Assembly: GCA_023259375.1 (NCBI GenBank)
Contig: JAHFQC010000017.1
Span: forward strand, 1 to 52,730
Direction of reading: 5' to 3'
DNA: 52,730 nucleotides
DNA from: Alphaproteobacteria bacterium
Lineage (GTDB): Bacteria; Pseudomonadota; Alphaproteobacteria; Micropepsales; Micropepsaceae
The first letter of the stretch is position 1. Each line of letters begins with the position of its first letter. Below, piece after piece: positions 35,178 to 44,244 of this stretch. The notes beneath the pieces were generated by a model, which was given only the letters and a program-made list of their open reading frames with translations, was not told the origin of the DNA and ran no database searches. The translations under genes and the position numbers were made by a program.

Positions 35178-35188
35178 TTGTCTGAGTA
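35178..35188. promoter_or_regulatory. TTGTCTGA motif upstream of the CE1 operon
   Basis: TTGTCTGAGTA, within TATTGTCTGA, shares 8 bases with the GH31 motif and 10 with the TBDT1 motif. It lies 56 bp upstream of the CE1 esterase start and downstream of the TBDT3 terminator, a promoter position for the four-gene enzyme operon. Confidence 0.4.
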
Positions 35189-35250
35189 TTCTGAAAGGGC
35201 GGAACGCCGCAGATGGGCCGCTCCGGCGCAGGTGTCGCGGCTCTGCCCAC

Positions 35251-35285
35251 AAAAAAAGAGGCGGCACCTCGCTTGGGGTGCCGCC
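35251..35285 (-). terminator. Rho-independent terminator of TBDT3
   Basis: GGCGGCACC (35260-35268) pairs perfectly with GGTGCCGCC (35277-35285). A TCTTTTTTT tract follows on the minus strand. It lies 90 bp after the TBDT3 stop. Confidence 0.92.
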
Positions 35286-35374
35286 AGTGAGCCAAGGGGA
35301 GGAATTTCCCTAGGCAGTCCGCAAAGTCGCTCGGCCCGCGTCGGAGAGAGCGCGGGCCGGCGCTGTAGAGAGGA

Positions 35375-38300
35375 TTACAGGTTGCCTCTGATGCCGAGCA
35401 GGAACAGAGAGCCGCCGTCGTAGGAGTAGTTCATCAACTGCGGAGTCTGCTTGTACGAACGGCCGTTCAGGGCGTGCGTCAGGTTCTGGATGTCGAACGT
35501 GACTTCCGGATCCGTCGGCAGTTCGCCGAAGAACTTGCTGAGCTTCACGCTCGTCGACAGATCGACCGTGCCGAAGTCCATCGAGTATTCGGACGTGAGA
35601 TACGGCGCCGCAGAGATGATGCCGTAGACGTTCGAATTGGTGATCGTGCCGCGCTGGTAGCTGTACGACAGTTTCACCATGACGCCTTCGTTTTCGTAAT
35701 AGCCGGTCAGGTTCATCGTGAACGGCGACACGCCGAGGACCACTGCCGGAGCGGCGCTGTTCGGCGTCGTCTTGGCACTGACCCAGGTCGCATTCGCGGT
35801 CCAGCCGAAGCCTTCAAGCCCGTAGTCCTTGAGCACGAAGTCGAGCGGCTGCACCCAGTTCAACTCGAGGCCCTTGATGGTCTCGAGACCCGCGGCGTTG
35901 CGCGCCTGGGTGATCTGGATGTTGACGCAATCGAGCGTGTTGGCCGAACCGGCCGCATCGCTCCAGCAACCGCCCGCGGTCGCCAGGTTCTTCAGGTTGT
36001 TGTAGGCCGAGGAACCCGCCGCGTTGCCGGCGAAGACGGTGCCGTACTGCGCGAGCCACGGATACTTGACGTTGTAGGAGTAGTTGCTCGGGAAGCCCGT
36101 CAGCATCTTCCTGAAGACGCCCACGCCGATATAGCCTTCGCCGCCGGTGTAGAGGTTGGCGCCGAAGTCGATATTGGTCGAGTAGTACGGCTTCAACTGC
36201 GGATTGCCGAGGCTGTAGGAGTCACCGCCCGAACCGCCGCCGCCGAGCTGCGGCAGCATGGAGGCCGGGTTGGCCCGGGTCATGGTGCGCGAAGCCGCGG
36301 CACGGAATTCGAGGTCGTCGAGCACCTGCCAGACCAAGTTCACCGACGGCAGGAACGCCGAGTAGGAACCCTTCGCCACGCTCGGGAGGATGTAGTTCGG
36401 ATAGCGCGTGCCGTCCGGCGCCGCGACCGTGGTCGTGCCGCTGGTGCAAGTCACTACGCCATTGGCATCCTTCGGACGCAGGCCGGCATAGATCGGGTTG
36501 GCGCAGTCGATGGTCCAGACGTTACGCGGATCGGTGACGCTGGTGTAGCCGGTGAGTTCCTGCAAAGTGCGGACCCAACGGAAGCCGACGTTATACCGAA
36601 CCTTCTGCTCGCCGCGATGCAGCGTGCCGAACACCTCGCCATAGAAGCCCATCGTCTTTTCGTCGATGATCGACGACGAGATGTTGGTGTTGGTACCGGC
36701 CGAGAAGTTGGTGTGACCGGGATCCTGCAGGTTGGCAGCCGCACCCAGCGACGGGGTGGTGGCATAGTAGTTGTAGTTCGTCGCGGCCTTGAAGGCGTCG
36801 TAGTTGACGCGAGCAAAGCCGTTCGGACCGGTCGTCAGGAAGCTCGGAACCGCCGAGCTCGGCACGAGCGGAGCCTGCGCCGTCGGGAGCGCGAGGCCGA
36901 GCGACTTCGGATAGTTATATCCGTTGAGGTCGGTCACGTTCCAATACTGCGTCCACGCCGACGGCATGGTGCCGACCGGACCGCAGCCGGCGGTGGTGTT
37001 CGGGCCCGGCAGATAGGTCGTCGGGTTCCACTGGCAGTTGGCTTCCGCGAAGAGGCCGTCGTTGTTGTAGCCGCGGATCAGACGATGGGTTTCGTCATAG
37101 GCGACACCGCCCTGCACCTTGAACTCGTCGCCGCCGTAAGACGCATTGGCATGCGCACCTTTGGTCCACTGCGAACGGCGTTCCTGCGCCACGCTCAGAC
37201 GCGAGTTGGCGTTCCAGCCGTAGTTGTCCGGATTCTGGAAGCCGCCCGGCAGCGTGGTGCTGAAGGTCGGAACCGATCCGGTGTTGTCATAGTGAATGAC
37301 GCCCGGAGCCGTCGACGGCATGAAGGTCGGCGAGTCGCGGAAGAAGTGCGACCGGCTGTAGTTCACGTTGGCATCGACATGCAGCTTGTCGGTGATCTGC
37401 CAATCCATGCCCGGATTGACACTGAGGTAGAACGACTTTTCCTTGTAGGGACGGGCTTCCAACGCCATCTGGGCATTGGCGAAATCGGCCGAAGTCACGG
37501 CATAGTCGCCGTAATTGTCGATCTTCGCGACCTGCATGTTCATCGGGATCGCGTTGCCCGAACGGCCAACGAACATAAGGTCTTCGCGGTCGAGGTTGTT
37601 CTCGCTGACGCCGAGGATGTTGTCCATGTAGAAATGGAGTTCATCGGTCGGACGATATTCGAGAGCCAGGATGCCGTTGTAACGGTTGCGGACGCCCTTT
37701 TCGAACATCGGACGGCCGGTGCGCGGAATGAAGGCGGAGCCGATCTGGTTGATGTTCAGGCCCGGGTTCAACGCGATCAACGCATCGGGGGTGATGGTCT
37801 GGCCGACATAGCCGGCCGGAACGCCGGTATTCGGGAAGGTGTTCGGGAGCGACCAGCCGTTCTGACCGTTGACCGGGTTACAGGTCGACACAGTGCCGAC
37901 CGAGCTCGTGCCCGGAGACGTCACATTCGAAATGGCAGACGGCGCATTACACCAGTTGGTGTACAGGTACGGGTTCGTAACCTTGTCCATCGGCTTGGAC
38001 GGATCCTTCACCGGATAGGTTCCGGGGGCTACGCCATTCTTCTTTTCCAGATCAGCGATCTGGGCAGCCGTGTAGTACTGCTTGTCGTTCAGCGAAAGCG
38101 TCGTGACGTTGTTGAAGGCGCCTTCATAGCCCTTGATCAGGACGCGGTTCCACTGGCCGGATGCGCCAAGCAGAACGCCGAACGGACCTTCGGTATCGCT
38201 GACGATCAGGTGACCGCGGCCGCCGATGTTGCCGTTATTCTCGTAGTCCGAGCCCTGGACGTTGTAGTTCAGATGGAAGCCCGGATTGTCGAACGGACGG

Positions 38301-38827
38301 GCGCTGCGCATGTCGATGTTACCGGCGGCGCCACCTTCCATCAGGTCGGCGCGGGAGGTCTTGTCGACCGTCAGCTTGGTGAAGAGTTCGATCGGGAAGA
38401 TGTTGAGGTCGACTTCGCGGTTGGCGCCGCCGGCATCGGTACCGCCAGTCGAGGCGGTCATCACGGTCGCGCCGTTCAAGGTCACCTTGGCGTGGTTGGT
38501 GTCGAGGCCGCGGATGGCCACGCGCACGCCCGAGCCGTCGTTTTCACGGGAAATCGTGATACCCGGAATACGGTTGAACGCTTCGGCGATGTTGGTGTCG
38601 GGGAACTTGCCGATATCTTCGGCGAAGACCGAGTCGGTGAAGCCGACGGCATCGCGCTTGGCGTTGGTCGACGAGGCCAAGCTGGCGCGGTAGCCGGTGA
38701 CCGTCACCGTTTCCATTTCTTGTGCGAACGCCGGGGCAATCGCCAGGAGTGTTGCCACCCCTGCGAGCACGCTCGTCCCCATCAAAACGGCACGTCGGCC
38801 GTTTGAAATTCTTGTCTTACTTTGCAT
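35375..38827 (-). CDS. TonB-dependent receptor (TBDT3), no STN domain
   Basis: Outer-membrane transporter of 1150 residues. It has a signal peptide (LMGTSVLAGVATLLAIAPAFAQ) and a TonB box METVTVTGYRASL. The plug reads VFAEDIGKFPDTNIAEAFN, RIPGITISRENDGSGV and VAIRGLDTNHAKVTLNG; a long barrel ends FLLGIRGNL. It is closely related to TBDT4 (FAEDIGKF, NREVDLN, GGAAG and PFDNPGFHLNYNVQ are shared) and only distantly to TBDT1/2. The start is ATG at 38827 with GGGAGGGAG upstream; the open frame to 38866 has no better site. A LacI-type palindrome lies 92 bp upstream and a strong terminator follows. The substrate is inferred to be a xylan-derived oligosaccharide. Confidence 0.93.
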   Translation of the reverse strand: MQSKTRISNGRRAVLMGTSVLAGVATLLAIAPAFAQEMETVTVTGYRASLASSTNAKRDAVGFTDSVFAEDIGKFPDTNIAEAFNRIPGITISRENDGSGVRVAIRGLDTNHAKVTLNGATVMTASTGGTDAGGANREVDLNIFPIELFTKLTVDKTSRADLMEGGAAGNIDMRSARPFDNPGFHLNYNVQGSDYENNGNIGGRGHLIVSDTEGPFGVLLGASGQWNRVLIKGYEGAFNNVTTLSLNDKQYYTAAQIADLEKKNGVAPGTYPVKDPSKPMDKVTNPYLYTNWCNAPSAISNVTSPGTSSVGTVSTCNPVNGQNGWSLPNTFPNTGVPAGYVGQTITPDALIALNPGLNINQIGSAFIPRTGRPMFEKGVRNRYNGILALEYRPTDELHFYMDNILGVSENNLDREDLMFVGRSGNAIPMNMQVAKIDNYGDYAVTSADFANAQMALEARPYKEKSFYLSVNPGMDWQITDKLHVDANVNYSRSHFFRDSPTFMPSTAPGVIHYDNTGSVPTFSTTLPGGFQNPDNYGWNANSRLSVAQERRSQWTKGAHANASYGGDEFKVQGGVAYDETHRLIRGYNNDGLFAEANCQWNPTTYLPGPNTTAGCGPVGTMPSAWTQYWNVTDLNGYNYPKSLGLALPTAQAPLVPSSAVPSFLTTGPNGFARVNYDAFKAATNYNYYATTPSLGAAANLQDPGHTNFSAGTNTNISSSIIDEKTMGFYGEVFGTLHRGEQKVRYNVGFRWVRTLQELTGYTSVTDPRNVWTIDCANPIYAGLRPKDANGVVTCTSGTTTVAAPDGTRYPNYILPSVAKGSYSAFLPSVNLVWQVLDDLEFRAAASRTMTRANPASMLPQLGGGGSGGDSYSLGNPQLKPYYSTNIDFGANLYTGGEGYIGVGVFRKMLTGFPSNYSYNVKYPWLAQYGTVFAGNAAGSSAYNNLKNLATAGGCWSDAAGSANTLDCVNIQITQARNAAGLETIKGLELNWVQPLDFVLKDYGLEGFGWTANATWVSAKTTPNSAAPAVVLGVSPFTMNLTGYYENEGVMVKLSYSYQRGTITNSNVYGIISAAPYLTSEYSMDFGTVDLSTSVKLSKFFGELPTDPEVTFDIQNLTHALNGRSYKQTPQLMNYSYDGGSLFLLGIRGNL

Positions 38828-39116
38828 CCTACTCCCTCCCAGGATCGGTTGGTTTACTCGCTTCATCGGCGCCCGGAGGCGCTTCGATCTGGGAAAGGCT
38901 GCATGTCACAACGAGCGATGTTATCGGTATCATCAAAACACAAAAAGATACCGCGACACGAACGAATCCGTGCACGCACCGCACGCCTGCGTTTGCATAC
39001 CCCTCCTGAAGAGGAGGACACGGCACCCCGACGAATCCCTTCCGCTTTTTCGCAAGCAGTCGGGCGGTGTTGCCGTAGGGTGACACTTCTGTGAAGCAGC
39101 CCGCGGAAAACCTAGG
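38828..39116. other. upstream region of TBDT3
   Basis: No credible gene. It holds the LacI-type site at 38919-38932 and a nearby GCGGTATCTTTTTG stretch (minus strand, about 38941-38954) that repeats half of that site. With the GH115 terminator at its right end, the gap to the next gene is 325 bp. I see no clear -10 box. Confidence 0.55.
38919..38932. promoter_or_regulatory. LacI-type operator-like palindrome upstream of TBDT3
   Basis: TGTTATCGGTATCA fits TGNTANCGNTANCA at every fixed position, the form used by LacI/GalR regulators of sugar genes. It is 92 bp upstream of the start. On the minus strand it directly follows TTTTGATGA, which may hold a -35 element. The regulator gene is not in the window. 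Confidence 0.65.
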
Positions 39117-39147
39117 AAAAAGGCCGGACGAACCGGCCGGCCTTTTT
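39117..39147 (-). terminator. Rho-independent terminator after GH115
   Basis: AAAAAGGCCGG and CCGGCCTTTTT form an 11-bp hairpin with T-runs on both sides, 6 bp after the GH115 stop. It could also work on the plus strand. Confidence 0.88.
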
Positions 39148-39152
39148 CGCCA

Positions 39153-42083
39153 TCAGGGAAGCGCAGCGGGCTCCGGCGGCCCGAAATACGAGGCCGGCAA
39201 ATCGCCGTCGTGGACGATGATCTTCTGCACCACGATCGCCGGATCGATCATGCCCAGCTTCAAGACATGGCGGCCGGCGCGATCGGCGGAGACGGTGAAA
39301 TGCATCGTGCGCGCATTGTTCAGCGCATTCTCCTGGAAGGCCTTGCCGAGGAACGTCTCGGAAGCCCGCGTTTCCGGCGTAAACACATAGCGGACATCCG
39401 GCGCACCCGCATCGAGAGAAACCGCCAGTCCAAGATTGTTGTCGGGGTGGAAATCGAGGGTCGGCCCGATCACGACATCGACCTGATAGGTGCCCGGCTT
39501 GGCAAGATAGATGTCGTATTCCAGTCGCGGCGCCGCCTCCCCCGGTTTGACCGCTGCGGCCGTGACCGGGAACACCTCCATCGAGGCGCGACTGCGCCCG
39601 TAATCGGGAATGGCCTCCCATTTGGCGCCACCCGCGGCAACGGTGCGATTGGCATCCGACGCGGCGATGGCAATCGGACCGGTCAAACCGCCGAAAGCAC
39701 CGCGCGCCTCCTTCTCCTGTTGCGCCGTGGCTTTGATCGCCGTCACCTTGATGCGGATGGTCTCTTTGCCATCGGTGACGGAGATAAAGCCGCTCGCCTG
39801 ACCGGCGGGCGCTTTCTTCCAATCGATATCGACGACGACGCGGCGGTCATACTTGCCGGCCGAGAACGCCTTGGTCTCGGTCAGCGCGATCCACGACTGA
39901 TCGGCCTTGTAGGAAACCTGCACCGGCTCCGAACCGTAGGGATAGATCTCGAAATAGGTGGCACGCCGCGACAGGGAATCGATCGGCTTGAATTCCGGCG
40001 GCAGCCAGAATCCCGGCCACGACTGCGGCCGCCCTTCGACGGCGATCGCGAACAAGCTCGCCTTGGCGGGAAGAACTTGCGACACCGCCGGGCTGACATT
40101 CACCAGCGGCGGATACCAATCGGTATAGCCCTGATGGGTCTGATCCATCATGTGGTTCCAGCGGCCGCCGCCGAGCTTGTGATTGTAGAAGTCGGTGAGT
40201 TCCTGGTCCTTGACGAACAGGTCGTGCACCAGAGCGGCTTCGTCGTTGGTCGAGGCCCTGCCCTCAGCCGCAAAAACGTGATTGCGGCCCGCCGCGATGT
40301 TCATCAGCACGACATTGCCGCACGCTTTCACCGGATGCAGCACGAGCTGGTAATAGGCGTCCTGCGCCTCCGGCGGCAGTTTGGCGCCGACCGCTTCGGC
40401 GCGCGCGATCAAATCCTTCCACGCGGCTTCGACGCGCTCGGCTTCGCGATAATTGAGGACGGAATAGGTTTCGGGGCGCATCTGCTCCGGTTTGCGCCAG
40501 CCGTTATACTTGCCGTACTTGGCGACGATGTCGGCGATTTCGCTGGCGTGTTCCGGCCCGAATTCGCGGCGAGCCCAAGCCTTCGTCCAGTCGGCGATGC
40601 GATCCTTCGACATTTCGTCAGGATTCCAGCCGAGGCGGAGGAAGAATTCGATCGGCACTTCGAGCGGTTTGATATCGCCGATGTTGACGATCCAGATGCG
40701 GTCGGCGCCGTAGCGATAAGCGAGCGACATCTGATCCCAGATCTTCGGCAGCGGATTCGAGTTGAGCCACTGGTACGAATACGGGCCGCCGTGCATATCC
40801 GTGTGATAGTAGATGCCTGCCCCGCCGGAGCGCTTGGCTTCGGCCGCGGTCGGCAGGCGGCGGATGTCGCCGACATTGTCGTCGGGAAACAGAATGGTGA
40901 CGTCGTCGGGCACCTTCATGCCGGCGTCGTAGTATTTCAGCACTTCGGAGAAGAGCGCCCAGACCTGCGGGATATCCTTCGGATCCTTGCCCGTCACGTC
41001 GTGCAGGATTTGGCGCTGGTCGGCGATGATCTGCTCCAACTGGGCTTTGTCGGATTCGAAGCTGCCGGTCGACGCCATGCTGACGTCGTTCTCGCCGCGC
41101 ATACCCATGGTGACGATGGCTTCGTAGTTCTTGCCGTTCTCGATGCCTTCGCGGAAGAACTGCTGGATCGCCGCCTTGTTGCTGGCGTAGTCCCATTGGC
41201 CGTTGCCGAGATGGGCCTTCCTGTGCATCCACTCCTGATAGGAACGCATCATCGGCTCGTGATGCGACGTGCCCATGACGACGCCGTATTCGTCGGCGAG
41301 ACGCGGATTTTCCGGATCGTCCTCGTTGAAGGCGTTGTCCCACATCGCAGGCCACAGATAATTGCCGCGCAGACGCAGGATCAGTTCGAAGACGTGGGTG
41401 TACATTTTCGAATTGAGGCCGCCGAATTTCTCCTTGGCCCACCCGGTGAACGCAGGGGCTTCGTCGTTGATGAAGATGCCGCGATATTTGACGGCCGGCG
41501 GTCCCTGCACATAGGAGCCGGACAGGATCGACAGCGCCGCGCGATGACGGACCGGAACGTCGGCCCACCAGTACCAGGGCGATACGCCGATCTGCTCCGA
41601 TACTTCATAGATGCCGTAGATGGTGCCGCGCTTGTCGCTGCCCGCGATGACCAGCGCCTGCTTCACGCCCGGAAGCGGATCGGCGACCGTGGCGATCAGG
41701 AACGACTCCCACTTGCCTTTGATCGCATCGACGTTGAGCTTGCCCGCCTTCACCAGTCCGTCGATCACGGCGCTTTTGCCCACGGTGCCGATCAGCACGA
41801 CATTGGCACCGGTAGGAGTATTGGCGATCTGCGGCTTGACGCCGGTGACGCGTTCGACGTCGGCCTGCAGGTCGCCCGCAGCGCGGACTACACCTTTGTG
41901 ATCGGCCGTATCGACGACCAGCGTCGCCGCCGCATGATTGCGGACCAGAGCGAAACTGCCCTTGTCCGCTTTCTCGGTGACGAAGCTGCCGAACGGCAGC
42001 AGCCGGCTGGCCGGCGCCGCCAGAGCGGTACCGGTAACAGTGACGGCCAAAACGAACAGGGCGACGAGGCGGAGCATGCGCAT
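39153..42083 (-). CDS. xylan alpha-1,2-glucuronidase, GH115
   Basis: Exported inverting glucuronidase of 976 residues that removes (4-O-methyl)-glucuronic acid from the xylan chain itself, not only from oligosaccharide ends. It has a Sec signal peptide (MLRLVALFVLAVTVTGTALA). The GH115 N-terminal and barrel domains contain the family stretches YWWADVPVRHR, VKYRGIFINDEAPAFTGW, NYLWPAMWDNAFNEDD, VMGTSHHEPMMRSYQEW and DDNVGDIRRLP. The C-terminal helical and beta domains follow. The length is normal. The start is ATG at 42083 with GTGAG upstream and a 14-bp gap from the GH43 stop; the open frame to 42116 would overlap GH43. It is last in the FecI2-FecR2-TBDT4-GH43-GH115 run. Confidence 0.94.
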   Translation of the reverse strand: MRMLRLVALFVLAVTVTGTALAAPASRLLPFGSFVTEKADKGSFALVRNHAAATLVVDTADHKGVVRAAGDLQADVERVTGVKPQIANTPTGANVVLIGTVGKSAVIDGLVKAGKLNVDAIKGKWESFLIATVADPLPGVKQALVIAGSDKRGTIYGIYEVSEQIGVSPWYWWADVPVRHRAALSILSGSYVQGPPAVKYRGIFINDEAPAFTGWAKEKFGGLNSKMYTHVFELILRLRGNYLWPAMWDNAFNEDDPENPRLADEYGVVMGTSHHEPMMRSYQEWMHRKAHLGNGQWDYASNKAAIQQFFREGIENGKNYEAIVTMGMRGENDVSMASTGSFESDKAQLEQIIADQRQILHDVTGKDPKDIPQVWALFSEVLKYYDAGMKVPDDVTILFPDDNVGDIRRLPTAAEAKRSGGAGIYYHTDMHGGPYSYQWLNSNPLPKIWDQMSLAYRYGADRIWIVNIGDIKPLEVPIEFFLRLGWNPDEMSKDRIADWTKAWARREFGPEHASEIADIVAKYGKYNGWRKPEQMRPETYSVLNYREAERVEAAWKDLIARAEAVGAKLPPEAQDAYYQLVLHPVKACGNVVLMNIAAGRNHVFAAEGRASTNDEAALVHDLFVKDQELTDFYNHKLGGGRWNHMMDQTHQGYTDWYPPLVNVSPAVSQVLPAKASLFAIAVEGRPQSWPGFWLPPEFKPIDSLSRRATYFEIYPYGSEPVQVSYKADQSWIALTETKAFSAGKYDRRVVVDIDWKKAPAGQASGFISVTDGKETIRIKVTAIKATAQQEKEARGAFGGLTGPIAIAASDANRTVAAGGAKWEAIPDYGRSRASMEVFPVTAAAVKPGEAAPRLEYDIYLAKPGTYQVDVVIGPTLDFHPDNNLGLAVSLDAGAPDVRYVFTPETRASETFLGKAFQENALNNARTMHFTVSADRAGRHVLKLGMIDPAIVVQKIIVHDGDLPASYFGPPEPAALP

Positions 42084-42097
42084 GATCTCACTCGCAA

Positions 42098-44140
42098 TTA
42101 ACGGCTGAACTGCCAAACAAATCGAACGCCGTCCTTGCCGTCAGGCTTGGGCCCGGCGGCATCGGCGATGATGGATCCGTCGGCGGCGATCCGAAGATAA
42201 CGATCGGTCACCAGCGACATCAGGATAAGTTCGCCCGACGGCGTTTCCATCCATTGGAAGGATTCGCTCTTGCCCGGCTTCGCGGCGGTCGTCGCGACGC
42301 GGCCGTCCGCAGCGACCGTCAACGCGGTTTTGCCGCTCACGAGCGCGACGCGGCCAAGGCCCATATCCACGACTTTGAATGCGGACGGCACACCGCGCGC
42401 GATGCCGCCAGCGAGATGCAGCCCCGCCTGTTGGCCAAACGAGGTCAGCGTGATCTCGCTTCCGAACGGAATGGGGCGGCGCAAGCCGTGCGGGTATGCT
42501 TCATCGACCGAGAAGCTGTCGAAATCGGCGAAGCCGCCAGCGCCCTTGGTGTTATAGGCGAACAGCGAATTGCGCACGCCTTGGAAGGTTGTGAGCTGAT
42601 AGGGCTGGATCAGTTCGGCGCCGAAACGGGTGAACGCCTTGCCGTCGAGCGAATAGGAAAAGACCGAGGTGTCCTTGAGATAATCGCTCTCGGCGCGCAG
42701 CCAGATGCGCGTTTGCGTCAGCGCTTGGCGTACCGATTTGCCCGACTGCTGGTCAAACTGCACCAGCGTCGTGCCGCTGTCGCTGCGCTCGACGCCGATC
42801 CAGGCGTAAGGCAGGTTGAGCAAAGCCATTCCCGCGACATCGCCCGGCTTCAGCCCATTGGTTTCCAGAACCGTCGTGACGGTCGATACCGGCCCGATAG
42901 CGCGCTGGGTCAGGCTGTTCTTGGCTTCCCAGAAATTCGGGGCAGCCAAAGTGTGCAGACGCAGATAGCCGACGCGTTCGGACAACGACCACGCACTGTC
43001 GACCGGCACATGGTTCCACTGCCAGACGTTCTTCAACGGGCCGGAGAAATCGTCGTTGCGTTCGAACGGCGCGCGCGGCGCCTCGCTGGCACCCGTATTC
43101 GGTTTGACCAAGATCCGCGGTGTGCGGGTGAGATTGCCGGCCAGACCGAAATAGGGCCAGCCGTCCTTCCAGGTCACCGGCGACAGGATGGTCACGCGGC
43201 CGAGCGAATTGTGCTCCATCATCGACCAGCCCCACCAATCGCCCGTGGCGGTTTGGACGATGCCGCCCTGATGCGACGACATATGGCCAGTTTCTTCCGG
43301 TTTCGGCGGCGTGATGTCGAACGGCGGAATTTTCTGCGCCGGCTGCTTGTAAGCGATGCGATAGCTTTCGGCGAGGCCGAAGTCCTCGTCCATGGTGATC
43401 GCCGGCAACACCTCGTAAGGCCCGAACACGTGATCGGAACGTCCGGCCGCCATACGCATGCGCTTGTCGTACCAAGCGCTGGTGATGATGTACTTGCCGT
43501 TCACCTTATAGAAGTGCGAACCCTCGCCGATCAGGCTGTCGGTGCCGAACGGGGTGTGCTCCGTACCCGGAACGATGTCGGTGAGGTCGTCGTTGAGCTG
43601 GGCGATGTGCAGGTCGCGATAGCCCCAGACGATGTAAGCCTTGCCATCGTCATCGAACAGTACGGACAGGTCGTGGAACGACTGCTTCATCGCCGTATGC
43701 GTCCACGGCCCCTTGGGATTGGTGGCGCGGAAGACTTGCGTCGTGGCGCGGTTCACGTTCGAGAAAATGTAGTACACGCCATTGTGATAGCGAAAGCACG
43801 GCGCCCAGATCCCCTTGCCATAGGCGTTCTCGCCGTTTTCGAGGCGATAGGCCGGGCCGAGATCGAGCTTGTCGAGGGCGTAACCGAGCAGCTCCCAGTT
43901 GACCAAATCCTTGGAATGCAGGATCGGCAGCCCGGGCATGGCATGCATCGTGGTGCCGGTGAGATAATAGTCAGTCCCTACCCGGATCAGATCAGGATCG
44001 GAAAACTCTTCGTAAAATAGAGGATTGGTGAAGGTGCCGTTGCCGTTGTCGGCCGTCCAAGTCGGCGCGGAATGGCCGCCGACCATGCTCGACATCGCGA
44101 TCAGAACTACCGCCAAGCGCTTCAGCACATCCCTCTCCAT
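42098..44140 (-). CDS. GH43 beta-xylosidase/arabinofuranosidase with C-terminal fascin-like domain
   Basis: Exported inverting glycosidase of 680 residues. It has a signal peptide (LKRLAVVLIAMSSMVGG) and a five-blade GH43 propeller at about 35-330: general base D48 in EEFSDPDLI, pKa modulator D157 in FHDLSVLFDDDGKAY and acid E206 in SLIGEGSHFYKV. A beta-sandwich (XynB C-terminal/CBM91-like) spans about 355-555. A further domain of about 118 residues closes the protein (LGRVALVSGKTALTVAADG, YLRIAADGSIIADAAG, VRFVWQFSR); its repeat pattern looks like a fascin/beta-trefoil sugar-binding fold. The ATG at 44140 has no clear ribosome site. An in-frame GTG at 44128 follows GGAGAGG and may be the true start. 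GH115 follows by 14 bp. Confidence 0.9.
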   Translation of the reverse strand: MERDVLKRLAVVLIAMSSMVGGHSAPTWTADNGNGTFTNPLFYEEFSDPDLIRVGTDYYLTGTTMHAMPGLPILHSKDLVNWELLGYALDKLDLGPAYRLENGENAYGKGIWAPCFRYHNGVYYIFSNVNRATTQVFRATNPKGPWTHTAMKQSFHDLSVLFDDDGKAYIVWGYRDLHIAQLNDDLTDIVPGTEHTPFGTDSLIGEGSHFYKVNGKYIITSAWYDKRMRMAAGRSDHVFGPYEVLPAITMDEDFGLAESYRIAYKQPAQKIPPFDITPPKPEETGHMSSHQGGIVQTATGDWWGWSMMEHNSLGRVTILSPVTWKDGWPYFGLAGNLTRTPRILVKPNTGASEAPRAPFERNDDFSGPLKNVWQWNHVPVDSAWSLSERVGYLRLHTLAAPNFWEAKNSLTQRAIGPVSTVTTVLETNGLKPGDVAGMALLNLPYAWIGVERSDSGTTLVQFDQQSGKSVRQALTQTRIWLRAESDYLKDTSVFSYSLDGKAFTRFGAELIQPYQLTTFQGVRNSLFAYNTKGAGGFADFDSFSVDEAYPHGLRRPIPFGSEITLTSFGQQAGLHLAGGIARGVPSAFKVVDMGLGRVALVSGKTALTVAADGRVATTAAKPGKSESFQWMETPSGELILMSLVTDRYLRIAADGSIIADAAGPKPDGKDGVRFVWQFSR

Positions 44141-44184
44141 CGCAGCCAGGACGACATCACGTCCGGGGCGGAGTTATATCCGTT

Positions 44185-44195
44185 TTGTAGGACAA
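44185..44195. promoter_or_regulatory. TTGT-AGG-ACAA palindrome upstream of GH43
   Basis: TTGTAGGACAA is a perfect 4-bp inverted repeat with a 3-bp centre and fits the FCD/GntR operator form TNGTNNNACNA. It lies in the 104-bp gap between TBDT4 and GH43, 45 bp upstream of GH43, and could give the enzymes their own promoter control. Confidence 0.35.
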
Positions 44196-44244
44196 TTTCT
44201 CCCGCCAAATCCCTACGGACCCGGCCGCGCAAATGCGCGCAGGC

